DNA of 64,000 nt from assembly GCA_964403525.1 (NCBI GenBank), contig CAYOGE010000008.1, positions 35,849 to 99,848 on the forward strand, read 5' to 3'. This document shows, piece by piece, positions 56,643 through 64,000 of the stretch. The notes beneath the pieces were generated by a model. It was not told the origin of the DNA, did no database searches, and saw only the letters and a program-made list of their open reading frames with translations. Position 1 is the first letter of the stretch. Each line of letters starts with the position of its first letter. The stretch is from JAJTGZ01 sp964403525 (GTDB lineage: Bacteria; Planctomycetota; Phycisphaerae; Phycisphaerales; UBA1924). The translations under genes were made by a program, and so were the position numbers.

Positions 56643-57017
56643 GAGCGGTCTGCCCTTGGGGTGGAATCGGGATGCTAGCCACCAAGCGGCAAAGCCGTGT
56701 GCGGGTTCAGAAACGCCCTCCGGGCATCAAGAAATGGGAGCGGGGCTCGGGGAGTGCGGGCTCGATCTGAGGGTTTTTCATAGGGCAGACGCTCAACTGG
56801 GTGTCCATACGGCTTCACGGGCAGGCGCGTGCCGGGCAGCATGAACCGATAATGAGTGAATCTTCATAATTTGCTTGCACTGCTTGCGCGGTGATGCACA
56901 CTGTGGGGGTCGGGCGCGGCGTTCGCCTCGCTCCGGCGACTATGCGTGTGTGTCAACCTGTGTGTCCAAGCGCTCGCCCGGTGCATAGCGGGAGAGCCAA
57001 AGCGAGAGGACTGAGAG
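56643..57017. other. Divergent intergenic region between guaA and the PEP-CTERM gene
   Basis: No gene is supported in these 375 bases. The only AT-rich part is near 56848-56874 (GATAATGAGTGAATCTTCATAATTTG written in part: CATAAT with TGAACC 17 bases upstream), which may be a weak promoter for the gene at 57018. Short palindromes such as GCGTGCCGGGC are not clear enough to name. Confidence 0.4.
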
Positions 57018-58007
57018 ATGAAGATGACCCTTGTTTCGTGCGCGGCCCTTGCCGTGCTGGCCGGTTCGGCGATGGCCCAGGTCACGCTGAGCAACAACTA
57101 CACATCGACCACGATCGCCTCGTGGACCAACACGCTTGATGGCACCGCCCCGACGTTCAACCGTCCTCTCGCCAACGGTATTGGCGTTCCCAGCACTGGG
57201 TTGAGCGGTTCCGGCACCGCCGTCCGTTACGGCACTCAGTCGTTCAGCACCGGATCGGGCGGTCTCTTTACTGTGGCGAATTCATGGGCCCGTGCCGGTG
57301 CAACCGGCGGAGAAGGCCAGTTCATTTACGGCTCCGGCGGCTTTGCCCCGGGATCCCCGCTCACAAACAACTTGAGCGGCGCGGTCTACGGAGCGGTCGC
57401 GACCGCCACAGCAGCCCCCTACAACGTGTCGCTGCCCGCGGGCACGGCGACGATTGTCAACTGCTGGACGACGAACACGGCTTCGTTTGGCACGTTCACG
57501 ACGACCGTCACGCAGGACCCGGGTGCGCTGATCGATGCCGTCGGCACCACCAACGGCGTCGCCTCGTTCTCGGTCACCTCCGCTTCGACCGACCTCGTCC
57601 AGACGCTCGACAGTATCACCATCCGCGGGCTGACCCACACCTACATCGGCGACCTGCAGTTCCGCATCAGCAACGGTGCAACCGATGTTCTCTTCTTTGT
57701 GCCCGCCAGTGCGAGCGACAGCCGTGGCGTGAACGGTGACTACACCTTCCAGTTCGGCGCGGCGGGCCTCCCCGTCGGCGGAACGAGCATCCCCGCCGGC
57801 ACCTACGGAACGACCACCGACTTCACTTCTGCCTACGCCGGCGCCCCGCTGGCCGGAACGTGGACGCTCTCGATCATCGATATCGGCGCGGGTGACACCG
57901 GCCGCATCGCAGGCTTTGACCTCAACTTCACCACCGTCCCGACCCCGGGCGCTGCGGCGCTGCTCGGTCTGGGTGGACTTGTCGCCGGTCGTCGCCGTCG
58001 CAACTGA
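57018..58007 (+). CDS. Secreted P-domain protein with a PEP-CTERM-like sorting tail
   Basis: A 329-residue exported protein with a Sec signal (MKMTLVSCAALAVLAGSAMAQ). The C-terminal half matches the proprotein convertase P-domain: LDSITIRGLTHTYIGDLQFRISNGATDVLFF, then DYTFQFG and AGTWTLSIIDIGAGDTGRIAGFDLNF. The end is VPTPGAAALLGLGGL followed by a basic cluster VAGRRRRN, a PEP-CTERM-like signal for exosortase-dependent sorting. The N-terminal half is Gly/Ser/Thr-rich and not recognised. AGGA lies 8 bases before the ATG. A terminator follows at 58076-58105. No exosortase is in the window. Confidence 0.82.
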   Translation: MKMTLVSCAALAVLAGSAMAQVTLSNNYTSTTIASWTNTLDGTAPTFNRPLANGIGVPSTGLSGSGTAVRYGTQSFSTGSGGLFTVANSWARAGATGGEGQFIYGSGGFAPGSPLTNNLSGAVYGAVATATAAPYNVSLPAGTATIVNCWTTNTASFGTFTTTVTQDPGALIDAVGTTNGVASFSVTSASTDLVQTLDSITIRGLTHTYIGDLQFRISNGATDVLFFVPASASDSRGVNGDYTFQFGAAGLPVGGTSIPAGTYGTTTDFTSAYAGAPLAGTWTLSIIDIGAGDTGRIAGFDLNFTTVPTPGAAALLGLGGLVAGRRRRN

Positions 58008-58075
58008 TTTGCAGACCGGCAGCCTTTGCCATTCCGGCAGAGGATGACCGGCGACCTGACCTCTTTCGAGTTCCA

Positions 58076-58105
58076 AGCCCCGCCGCATCTGCCGCGGGGC
58101 TTTTT
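58076..58105 (+). terminator. Intrinsic terminator of the PEP-CTERM gene
   Basis: AGCCCCGC and GCGGGGCT pair around a 10-base loop, followed by TTTTT at 58101-58105. It stands 69 bases after the stop of the secreted protein and before the beta-helix gene at 58228. Confidence 0.85.
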
Positions 58106-58215
58106 CATTTGACGAAGAGACGGAAGAGCGAACCGCCATGGTTGCCAACGTGCGCCTGCCGGGTTCGAACACCCATTCGTGATACGGATTCGCTGGCACC
58201 ACCCCGGCTTTCTGG

Positions 58216-58221
58216 TAGACT
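58216..58221 (+). promoter_or_regulatory. TAGACT box 6 bases before a start codon
   Basis: TAGACT matches the -10 consensus, with no Shine-Dalgarno between it and the ATG at 58228. TTCGCTGG lies 21 bases upstream of the box, at the same distance as TTGTCTGG and TTGTGTGG before the paralogues. Transcription would start at or next to the ATG. Confidence 0.45.
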
Positions 58222-58227
58222 GAACGG

Positions 58228-59412
58228 ATGAACAATCAACCCCCCGCTCAACCTGCCGATGCCCTTGACCGCCGCCTGATACTTGGAGCGGCCGGCCTCG
58301 CGGGAATCGCGGCTCTTGCTGCCGGGCGGGCAACCGCGGGGCCGCTCAACCCTCCGGCCGGTGCGGTGGCTTCATCCGGCAAGACGCTTTCTGACGTTGA
58401 GCCGCGCACGGCCGTCAACGCGACCAACACCCCTGGAGACGCCACGTACGTATTCCGGATCACGCAGGCTGGCTCGTATTACCTCACGGGGAACATCAGC
58501 GCGCCGGCGGGGCGTACGGGCGTCTATCTGAGCGCCGGCGTGCGGCTCGATCTGAACGGGTTCACCATTACCGGCGCGGGGGGCACATCGCAGGGTGTCT
58601 TCGCATCCAACGGCTGCACTGTCCGGAACGGGACGATCACCAACGTCGCCAGCGCTGTCCTGGTCGGTATCAGTTCGACAACGGCCGTCTACATCGAAGA
58701 CCTCATCGTGAGCGCGTTTTCGGGACGAGCCTTCGACATCGGCGGCCGCTCGGTCGTCCGCCGCTGCACGATCAGCGGGTCTGGGGTAGTGGGGATCGAA
58801 ATGCAAGGGGATTACGGAACCGTCGAGGACTGCACGGTGAACAACTTGAACGGCACTGGCGTCTACCTCAACAGCTACAGCGTGCTGCGCCGGTCGCTGC
58901 TGAACGGCTGCTCGATCGGCGCGTACGTCGGATTCGGCTCGCACGTGCAGTCGTGTGAGTTCAGCTCGTGCAACAACATCGGCCTGCAGGCGAGCCAGCG
59001 CACCGCGGTGCACGGCTGCGTCGCCACCAGCATCACCGTCGGCTTTACGGGCGCTGCCGGCGTGGGGATCGACCTTGCCGACGGCGCGGAGGCCATCGGC
59101 TGCTCCGCCGCGTCGTGCTACATCGGAATCCGTGCCGCCACCTCGTCGCGGATCGTTGAGTGCAGCGCTGACGCGTGCGCTTCCGCGGCGGTCAAGCTGG
59201 GCGGTGCCGGCAACACCGTCGAGGCCTGCCGGCTCAACCGCAGCAGCATCGGCGTCGACATGACGGGTGTCTCGGGCAACTACGTTCATAAGTGCGTGCT
59301 GATGGGTAACGGCAACGCGCTGGCGGTCACCATCGGCGGCAACTGGTACCCGAACGTCACGCTCGGCAACGTGAACACCGCGACCAATCCGCTCGCCAGC
59401 GTGATCGGTTGA
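58228..59412 (+). CDS. Tat-exported right-handed beta-helix protein (family member 2)
   Basis: A 394-residue protein with a twin-arginine leader (DALDRRLILGAAGLAGIAALA), the shared module (GPLNPPAGAVA, DVEPRTAVN, NTPGD, GSYYLTGNIS) and rungs with Cys at 180, 202, 243, 264, 292, 312, 334 and 356. It lacks the C-terminal motif shared by members 1, 4 and 5, ending ATNPLASVIG instead. It is the first of four tandem beta-helix genes. There is no ribosome binding site, but a TAGACT box ends 6 bases before the ATG. The fold is read from sequence pattern only; function is unknown. Confidence 0.85.
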   Translation: MNNQPPAQPADALDRRLILGAAGLAGIAALAAGRATAGPLNPPAGAVASSGKTLSDVEPRTAVNATNTPGDATYVFRITQAGSYYLTGNISAPAGRTGVYLSAGVRLDLNGFTITGAGGTSQGVFASNGCTVRNGTITNVASAVLVGISSTTAVYIEDLIVSAFSGRAFDIGGRSVVRRCTISGSGVVGIEMQGDYGTVEDCTVNNLNGTGVYLNSYSVLRRSLLNGCSIGAYVGFGSHVQSCEFSSCNNIGLQASQRTAVHGCVATSITVGFTGAAGVGIDLADGAEAIGCSAASCYIGIRAATSSRIVECSADACASAAVKLGGAGNTVEACRLNRSSIGVDMTGVSGNYVHKCVLMGNGNALAVTIGGNWYPNVTLGNVNTATNPLASVIG

Positions 59413-59451
59413 GGGGTCGAATCCTGCTGCGCACGTTCGCTCTGACCGCTG

Positions 59452-59483
59452 GCCGAAACGCGTACCGGGTACGCGTTTTCGGC
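59452..59483. repeat. Near-perfect palindromic hairpin between beta-helix genes
   Basis: GCCGAAACGCGTACC and GGTACGCGTTTTCGGC pair over 15 bp with a single bulged base and a one-base loop. It lies 40 bases after the stop of the gene at 58228. It could be a terminator or an mRNA end stabiliser; no T run follows it. A 205-base stretch with nothing else recognisable separates it from the next gene. Confidence 0.6.
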
Positions 59484-59688
59484 ATTGTCGTCGGCGTTGT
59501 GTTCCTGCATCGCCGTGCCCGCGCGGCATTCGTCCGTTCCTGACTCGGGGTGCCCGTGGCGGCAGGCCCGCTCAAGCCGCCGGCCGTTGCCGCCCGGCTG
59601 CGCTCGGACAAGGAATTCTTTGTGAATTGTTAGCTGCTGCACACGCGGAGGGCGCATTGCACGGTGAACCCCATAAGGAAACACCGCC

Positions 59689-60912
59689 ATGCGACTCACA
59701 ACCACTTCCACCACCGCCGCGTTCCTGCTCTCTGCCGTGATTGCCTTCCCCGCCTTCGGCGGCCCCGTCTCGCCCCCGGCGGGCGCAGTCGGGTCAACCG
59801 GCAAGACGCTCACCGAGGTCGAGCCGCGGATCGCGATCAACGCGACGAACACACCCGGCGACGCCGACGCGACGCCGAGCACGTTCAAGATCACCCAGCC
59901 CGGCTCTTACTACCTGACCGGCAACATCACCGGCGAGAGCGGCAAGGATGGCATCGAGATCGCCTCGGCCGGCGTGACGCTCGACCTCAACGGCTTCGCG
60001 GTGATCGGTGTGCCCGGCAGCCTCTCGGGTGTCGTCATCCGCTCGGGCGCCACGGAGGTACGCAACGGCTTCGTCCGCAGCTGGGGCGTCGACGGCGTCA
60101 CCTCCGGTTCTGCCATCACCAACAACCGCGTTATCGACGTGCGGGCGTCTGGCAACGGGGGCGTCGGCATCTACGCCGGCAACTACAGCGAGGCCCGCAA
60201 CTGCATGGCCGTCAGCAACGGCTCGCACGGCATCGCCATCTACGCCTACGGACGGGCGGAGGGGTGCACAGCACGCAGCAACGGCGGCGACGGGATAAGC
60301 GCTCCCAACAGCGGCAACGTGATCATCAACTGCAACTCCAACCTGAACGGGGGCAACGGCTTCAACGCCTTCAGCAGCACGCTCACCGCCTGCAACGCCA
60401 GCGGCAACACGCTCAGCGGCATCGCCGCGACCTATTCGAGTGTCATCGACTGCAACAGCTCGAGCAACACCGAGTACGGCTTCACCCTGGGCGTCTCCAG
60501 CACCGCCCGCGGCAACCGCTCCTTCGGCAACGAGTCTGGCGGCTTCTACGCCGTCACATCGTGCACGCTGGAAAACAACACCGCCAACAACAACGGCAAC
60601 AACATCGCGACCCGCACCGGCTTCACGTTCAACGGCGCGGCCAACCGCGCCACCAACAACCACGCGGCGAACAACCCGGTCGGGTTCTACAGCCCCAACG
60701 GTCCCAACGTGCTCACCGGCAACACCGCCATCAACAACACCGTGTCGGGTTACTCGGTAAGCACCAACGCCAACACCCTGTTGACGGGCAACATCGCCGT
60801 CGGCAGCCCGACCAACTTCATCATCAACGCCGGCAACGACTCGGGCGCGGTCATCACCAACCCCGGCGTTGGCTTCACCACCACCAACCCTGCGGCCAAC
60901 ATCGCCAACTGA
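59689..60912 (+). CDS. Sec-exported right-handed beta-helix protein (family member 3)
   Basis: A 407-residue protein with the shared module (GPVSPPAGAVGSTGKTLTEVE, NTPGDADAT, PGSYYLTGNITG) but a different leader: MRLTTTSTTAAFLLSAVIAFPAFG, a Sec signal with no twin arginine. The rungs carry Cys at 172, 193, 215, 235 and 255, then an Asn-rich series (RGNRS, ENNTA, ATNNH, TGNTA) where the cysteines would be. The end PAANIAN lacks the His found in the other members. It has a normal ribosome binding site (AAGGA, about 9 bases before the ATG), unlike its neighbours. Function is unknown. Confidence 0.85.
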   Translation: MRLTTTSTTAAFLLSAVIAFPAFGGPVSPPAGAVGSTGKTLTEVEPRIAINATNTPGDADATPSTFKITQPGSYYLTGNITGESGKDGIEIASAGVTLDLNGFAVIGVPGSLSGVVIRSGATEVRNGFVRSWGVDGVTSGSAITNNRVIDVRASGNGGVGIYAGNYSEARNCMAVSNGSHGIAIYAYGRAEGCTARSNGGDGISAPNSGNVIINCNSNLNGGNGFNAFSSTLTACNASGNTLSGIAATYSSVIDCNSSSNTEYGFTLGVSSTARGNRSFGNESGGFYAVTSCTLENNTANNNGNNIATRTGFTFNGAANRATNNHAANNPVGFYSPNGPNVLTGNTAINNTVSGYSVSTNANTLLTGNIAVGSPTNFIINAGNDSGAVITNPGVGFTTTNPAANIAN

Positions 60913-61073
60913 TCTCCCTTCCGCACTCCCGCTCCGATCGCACGACGAGCGTGCCGAACGGTGGCGCGAGCCGACAACCTTCATTCCCTTTGTGACACCG
61001 GCTCCTCGCGATGAGGGGCCGGTGTCGTTTCAGTCGCTCCCGGCCGACTCGCCCACCATCAAAACCGCTCCAC

Positions 61074-61106
61074 TTGTCTGGCCAACCCAGCATTTTTCAG
61101 TAAACT
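61074..61106 (+). promoter_or_regulatory. TAAACT box 5 bases before a start codon
   Basis: TAAACT (61101-61106) ends 5 bases before the ATG at 61112, with TTGTCTGG at 61074-61081. The spacer from TTGTCT to the box is 21 bases, too long for a classic -35/-10 pair, but the same layout is found before the gene at 62615. No Shine-Dalgarno is present. Confidence 0.5.
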
Positions 61107-61111
61107 TCGGC

Positions 61112-62530
61112 ATGGACACATCCATACCCACGCCCGCCGACCCCTCCTCGTCCCTTGACCGCCGCCTGCTGCTGGGCGCTGCCGGGCTTGCCGGCGTGGC
61201 CGCGCTGGGCTCCCTCACCTCGCGCGCGGGCGCTGGCCCCCTCAACCCGCCCGCGGGTGCGGTGGCCGCCACCGGCAAGACGCTCACCGAGGTTGAGCCG
61301 CGGATCGCCGTCAACTCGACCAACACACCCGGTGATGTCGACAGCCTCTTCAAGATCACGCAGCCCGGCTCGTACTACCTCACCGGCAACATCACCGGTG
61401 TGGCCAACAAGCACGGCATCAAGGTCGCCGCCGACAACGTGACCATCGACCTCAACGGGTTCGCGCTCATCGGCGTGAGCCTGGCCCGCGACGCCATCCG
61501 CGGCGACGGCGGCCCGCTCCTCAGCGGCCTCAGCGTCAGGAACGGCTCGATCACCGGCTGGGGCAACGGCAGCGGCATCTTCGCCGGCAACGTCGCCCGG
61601 TGCCGCATCGAAGACGTCACCATCCTCACCGTGACGTTCGAGGGCGTGTGGCTTGGCGCTTCGGCGATCATCGACCGGTGCACCGTCAAGGGCGCCCGCA
61701 GCGGCCTGCGCACCGGCAACACGTCGGTCATCCGCAACAGCATCGTCGAGGTCGCCTCCGAGTCGGCCTTCTACTGCGGCGACGACTGCGCGATCGTCGA
61801 TTGCATCGCCAAGTCGGGCGAGCAGAACGCGTTCACGGCCACCCTCCGCGCCACGATCGACCGGTGCCAGGCCTCGCTCTCGGGCATCGGCATCAACGTC
61901 GGCAATTACGCCCTGGTGCGCAACTGCAGCATCGACTCGACGACGTTTGGCCCGGGGATCGTCGGCGGCCTCCATTCGACCGTTTCCGGCTGCTCCGTGA
62001 AGAGCACCGGCGACTCCGGCATCCTCATGCAGAACGGTGCGCTGGTCGAACGTTGCGCGGTCCGCGGGGCCAATTCCTACGGCATCTCGGTCGCCTCCGA
62101 CAGCCTCGTCGAGGGGTGCATGGCCCACGCCGGCCAGTCGCAGGGCATCATCGTCGGCAGCAGCAGCAGCGTGACCGGGTGCATCTCGACCGCCAACAGC
62201 AATGAGGGCATCCGCGCGAGTTCGGGTTGCCGTGTCAGCGACAACAACTGCGCTGGCAACGGCGTCGCGGGGGTGCGGGTCGCCGGCACCCGCTGCACGG
62301 TCTCGGGCAACGTCTGCACGACGAACTTCACCGGCATCCGCGTCGAATCCAACGGCAACGTCATCATCCGCAACACCTGCAGCGGCAACACCACCAACTG
62401 GGTCATCGTCGCCAACAACGCCGTCGGCCCCATCCTCGACCGCACCGCCCCCGCCAGCGCAGCCATCAGCGGCAACTCGGCCGCCAGCAGCCTCGCCACC
62501 ACCGACCCTAACGCCAACTTCACGCACTAG
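61112..62530 (+). CDS. Tat-exported right-handed beta-helix protein (family member 4)
   Basis: A 472-residue protein, the longest of the family. The leader SSLDRRLLLGAAGLAGVAAL is shared almost exactly with the next gene. The module GPLNPPAGAVAATGKTLTEV, NTPGDV, QPGSYYLTGNITG follows, and then a long ladder with Cys at 190, 231, 252, 272, 294, 315, 336, 357, 380, 402 and 423, mostly 20-23 apart. It ends LATTDPNANFTH, the family motif. The start was set at the ATG of the Tat leader; an open frame before it is unrelated. It shares promoter layout and leader with the next gene, so the two are recent tandem duplicates. Confidence 0.87.
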   Translation: MDTSIPTPADPSSSLDRRLLLGAAGLAGVAALGSLTSRAGAGPLNPPAGAVAATGKTLTEVEPRIAVNSTNTPGDVDSLFKITQPGSYYLTGNITGVANKHGIKVAADNVTIDLNGFALIGVSLARDAIRGDGGPLLSGLSVRNGSITGWGNGSGIFAGNVARCRIEDVTILTVTFEGVWLGASAIIDRCTVKGARSGLRTGNTSVIRNSIVEVASESAFYCGDDCAIVDCIAKSGEQNAFTATLRATIDRCQASLSGIGINVGNYALVRNCSIDSTTFGPGIVGGLHSTVSGCSVKSTGDSGILMQNGALVERCAVRGANSYGISVASDSLVEGCMAHAGQSQGIIVGSSSSVTGCISTANSNEGIRASSGCRVSDNNCAGNGVAGVRVAGTRCTVSGNVCTTNFTGIRVESNGNVIIRNTCSGNTTNWVIVANNAVGPILDRTAPASAAISGNSAASSLATTDPNANFTH

Positions 62531-62576
62531 TTCCCGAGGGCTGTTTGACCCGCAAGCTCACGTGGATCCTCACGAT

Positions 62577-62609
62577 TTGTGTGGTCGATGCCGTGTTTTC
62601 CTGTAAACT
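62577..62609 (+). promoter_or_regulatory. TAAACT box 5 bases before a start codon
   Basis: TAAACT (62604-62609) ends 5 bases before the ATG at 62615, and TTGTGTGG stands 21 bases before the box, the same geometry as in the preceding gene. There is no Shine-Dalgarno. Confidence 0.5.
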
Positions 62610-62614
62610 CTGGC

Positions 62615-63853
62615 ATGGATCAATCCACGCCCGCGCATGTCGACCCCTCCTCGTCCCTTGACCGCCGCCTGCTGCTGGGCGCTGCCGGGCTTGCCGGCGT
62701 GGCCGCGCTGAGCTCGCTCACCTCGCGCGCGGGCGCTGGCCCTCTCAACCCGCCCGCGGGTGCGGTGGCCGCGACCGGCAAGACGCTCACCGAGGTCGAG
62801 CCGCGCACTGTCATCAGCGCGGCGAACACGCCCGGTACCGCCAGCAGCACCTACAGGATTACCCAGGCAGGATCGTACTACCTTGCGGGCAACATCACGG
62901 GTGAAGTGAACAAGCACGGCATCGAGATCGCTGCCGACGGTGTCGCGCTTGACTTGAACGGGTTCGATCTCAGCGGGTCGGCCGGAATGACCTCACTCTC
63001 GGGCGTCAAGGTCACGGGTGGAATCAGGCAAGGCATCGAGGTCCGCAACGGACGCGTAAAAGGCTGGTCCGCCGCCGGCATCGACCTCGGGATAAACACA
63101 TCCAACTCGATCGTCCGCGACATGCGTATCACGCAGTGTGGCACTGGCGTGCTCGCCGGGACTTCCACCGTCGTTTCCGGGTGCGTGGTCTCGGATGCGC
63201 TGGCGAAGGGCATTTCCACCAACAACTTCTGCCGCGTACAGGATTGTACGGTCAGCAACTGTGCGGGCACCGGCATCGAGTCCACCGGTGAGTTCGCGGT
63301 GAGCAACTGCACGTCGCGCAGCAACGGCGTCGGCCTGGTCGTCGGCAGTGAGAGCAGCATCACGCGTTGCAGCGTTCTGTCCAATGTCGGGCTGGGGATC
63401 GACACGGGCGACGGCTGCATCGTCGAAGGCTGCTGTGTTTCTGCCAACGGCGGCGTGGGGATTGACGCCGACGCCGGTGCGCGCATCGAGGGGTGCATCG
63501 TTCAATACAACAGCGGACACGGGATCGACGCTGGAACGCGCTGCGTTGTGCGCTCCAATACGTGCCGAGCAAACGGTGTGCCCGGAGCGGGCGCGGGAAT
63601 CCGCGTCATCGGTGTTGAGTGCATCGTCAATCAGAACTTGTGCTCGTTCTCGTTCAGGGGCGTTGTCGTTACAGGTACCCGGAACCTGATCACTGGGAAT
63701 ACATGCTCGAGCAACACAGCCAACTGGGACATCGCCGCCAACAACAATGTCGGAACGATTGTTTCAGCGGGGATCAACGCCTCCGCCATCTTGGGCTCAA
63801 CCTACGCAGGCGGCGTCTCGACGACGGATCCTCACGCGAATTTCTCGCATTGA
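62615..63853 (+). CDS. Tat-exported right-handed beta-helix protein (family member 5)
   Basis: A 412-residue protein with the leader SSLDRRLLLGAAGLAGVAAL, the module GPLNPPAGAVAATGKTLTEV, NTPGTA, QAGSYYLAGNITG, and a clear cysteine ladder: Cys190, 211, 232, 252, 273, 294, 317, 343 and 364, mostly 21 apart. It ends STTDPHANFSH, the family motif. With members 2-4 it forms a tandem cluster; the N-terminal half is closest to the gene before it, suggesting duplication. No catalytic residues were recognised. Confidence 0.87.
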   Translation: MDQSTPAHVDPSSSLDRRLLLGAAGLAGVAALSSLTSRAGAGPLNPPAGAVAATGKTLTEVEPRTVISAANTPGTASSTYRITQAGSYYLAGNITGEVNKHGIEIAADGVALDLNGFDLSGSAGMTSLSGVKVTGGIRQGIEVRNGRVKGWSAAGIDLGINTSNSIVRDMRITQCGTGVLAGTSTVVSGCVVSDALAKGISTNNFCRVQDCTVSNCAGTGIESTGEFAVSNCTSRSNGVGLVVGSESSITRCSVLSNVGLGIDTGDGCIVEGCCVSANGGVGIDADAGARIEGCIVQYNSGHGIDAGTRCVVRSNTCRANGVPGAGAGIRVIGVECIVNQNLCSFSFRGVVVTGTRNLITGNTCSSNTANWDIAANNNVGTIVSAGINASAILGSTYAGGVSTTDPHANFSH

Positions 63854-64000
63854 GCGTGACCGAGGCGCTCCGCGCCGCACCTCCGTGAGTCGCGCTGCTT
63901 TCCCCTCCCGTCCGATGGGTTCCGCTCATCCGCCGCATTTGGCCCTTTGGCCCTTTGCCCTTTGGCGATTTGCTCCACCCTCCCCGCCCCCCTCCCCCCT
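63854..64000. other. Window end, no gene; short imperfect tandem repeat
   Basis: No gene begins here. Near 63938-63966 an imperfect repeat of TTTGGCCC occurs about three times (TTTGGCCCTTTGGCCC then TTTGCCC). Nothing else is recognised. Confidence 0.5.

Noticed and set aside
63937..63966. CRISPR-like or minisatellite array at the window end
   Set aside because: Only about three imperfect 8-base units without spacers; too short and irregular.

Overview
The window looks like a chromosomal segment of a high-GC planctomycete, most likely class Phycisphaerae. The basis is gene content and style rather than any search: a GC-rich genome with GTG and TTG starts and 1-4 base gene overlaps, an F-type ATPase operon, MreBCD plus an LptD-like outer-membrane protein, a PEP-CTERM-like sorting tail, a dockerin-like repeat pair ending in Gly-Cys, and many large secreted proteins of unknown function. 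No phage, integrase, insertion sequence or CRISPR array is visible; this is mostly core chromosome with one lineage-specific surface-protein island.

Layout. 1-3536 (minus): the 5' half of the ATP synthase operon, atpZ-like > atpI-like > atpB > atpE > atpF > atpH (cut by the window edge). 3615-4817 (plus): the first of five right-handed beta-helix proteins. 4852-12336 (minus): pseudokinase-like protein > LptD-like protein > alaS. 12436-19230 (plus): GNAT, small membrane protein, large periplasmic helical-repeat protein with an overlapping membrane gene, DUF444 protein and a TIM-barrel protein. 19238-26136 (minus): nusA > infB > ylxP > rbfA > HhH protein > yebC. 26778-27293 (plus) DinB-like, ending in an inverted pair of hairpins that it shares with the convergent minus operon mutS > membrane protein > thioredoxin-like > tsaD > GGQ protein. 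32875-33035 (minus): tRNA-Ala(CGC) as a complete unit with its own promoter and terminator. 33121-36116 (plus): znuACB plus a small conserved-looking protein, followed by a long structured intergenic stretch ending in a strong terminator. 36600-41621 (minus): polytopic membrane protein, membrane pyrophosphatase and rpsU. 42422-46474 (minus): mreB > mreC > mreD > GlmU-like protein. 46609-52149 (plus): a coiled, Pro/Gln-rich membrane protein and a large VWA protein. 52155-56642 (minus): dockerin-like secreted protein and guaA. 57018-63853 (plus): a secreted-protein island with one PEP-CTERM-like protein and four beta-helix paralogues.

The most unusual content is the beta-helix family. All five members share an N-terminal module, most share a C-terminal motif, and between them lies a variable number of 20-23 residue rungs with a cysteine at the same place in nearly every rung. 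Four members carry twin-arginine-type leaders. Three of these have a TARACT box ending only 5-6 bases before the ATG and no ribosome binding site, which suggests leaderless mRNAs. Other points worth a second look are the REP-like inverted hairpin pair at 27297-27380, an unassigned structured RNA candidate at 36180-36582, a pseudokinase upstream of lptD, a divergent membrane pyrophosphatase and a degenerate HhH-GPD protein in the translation operon.
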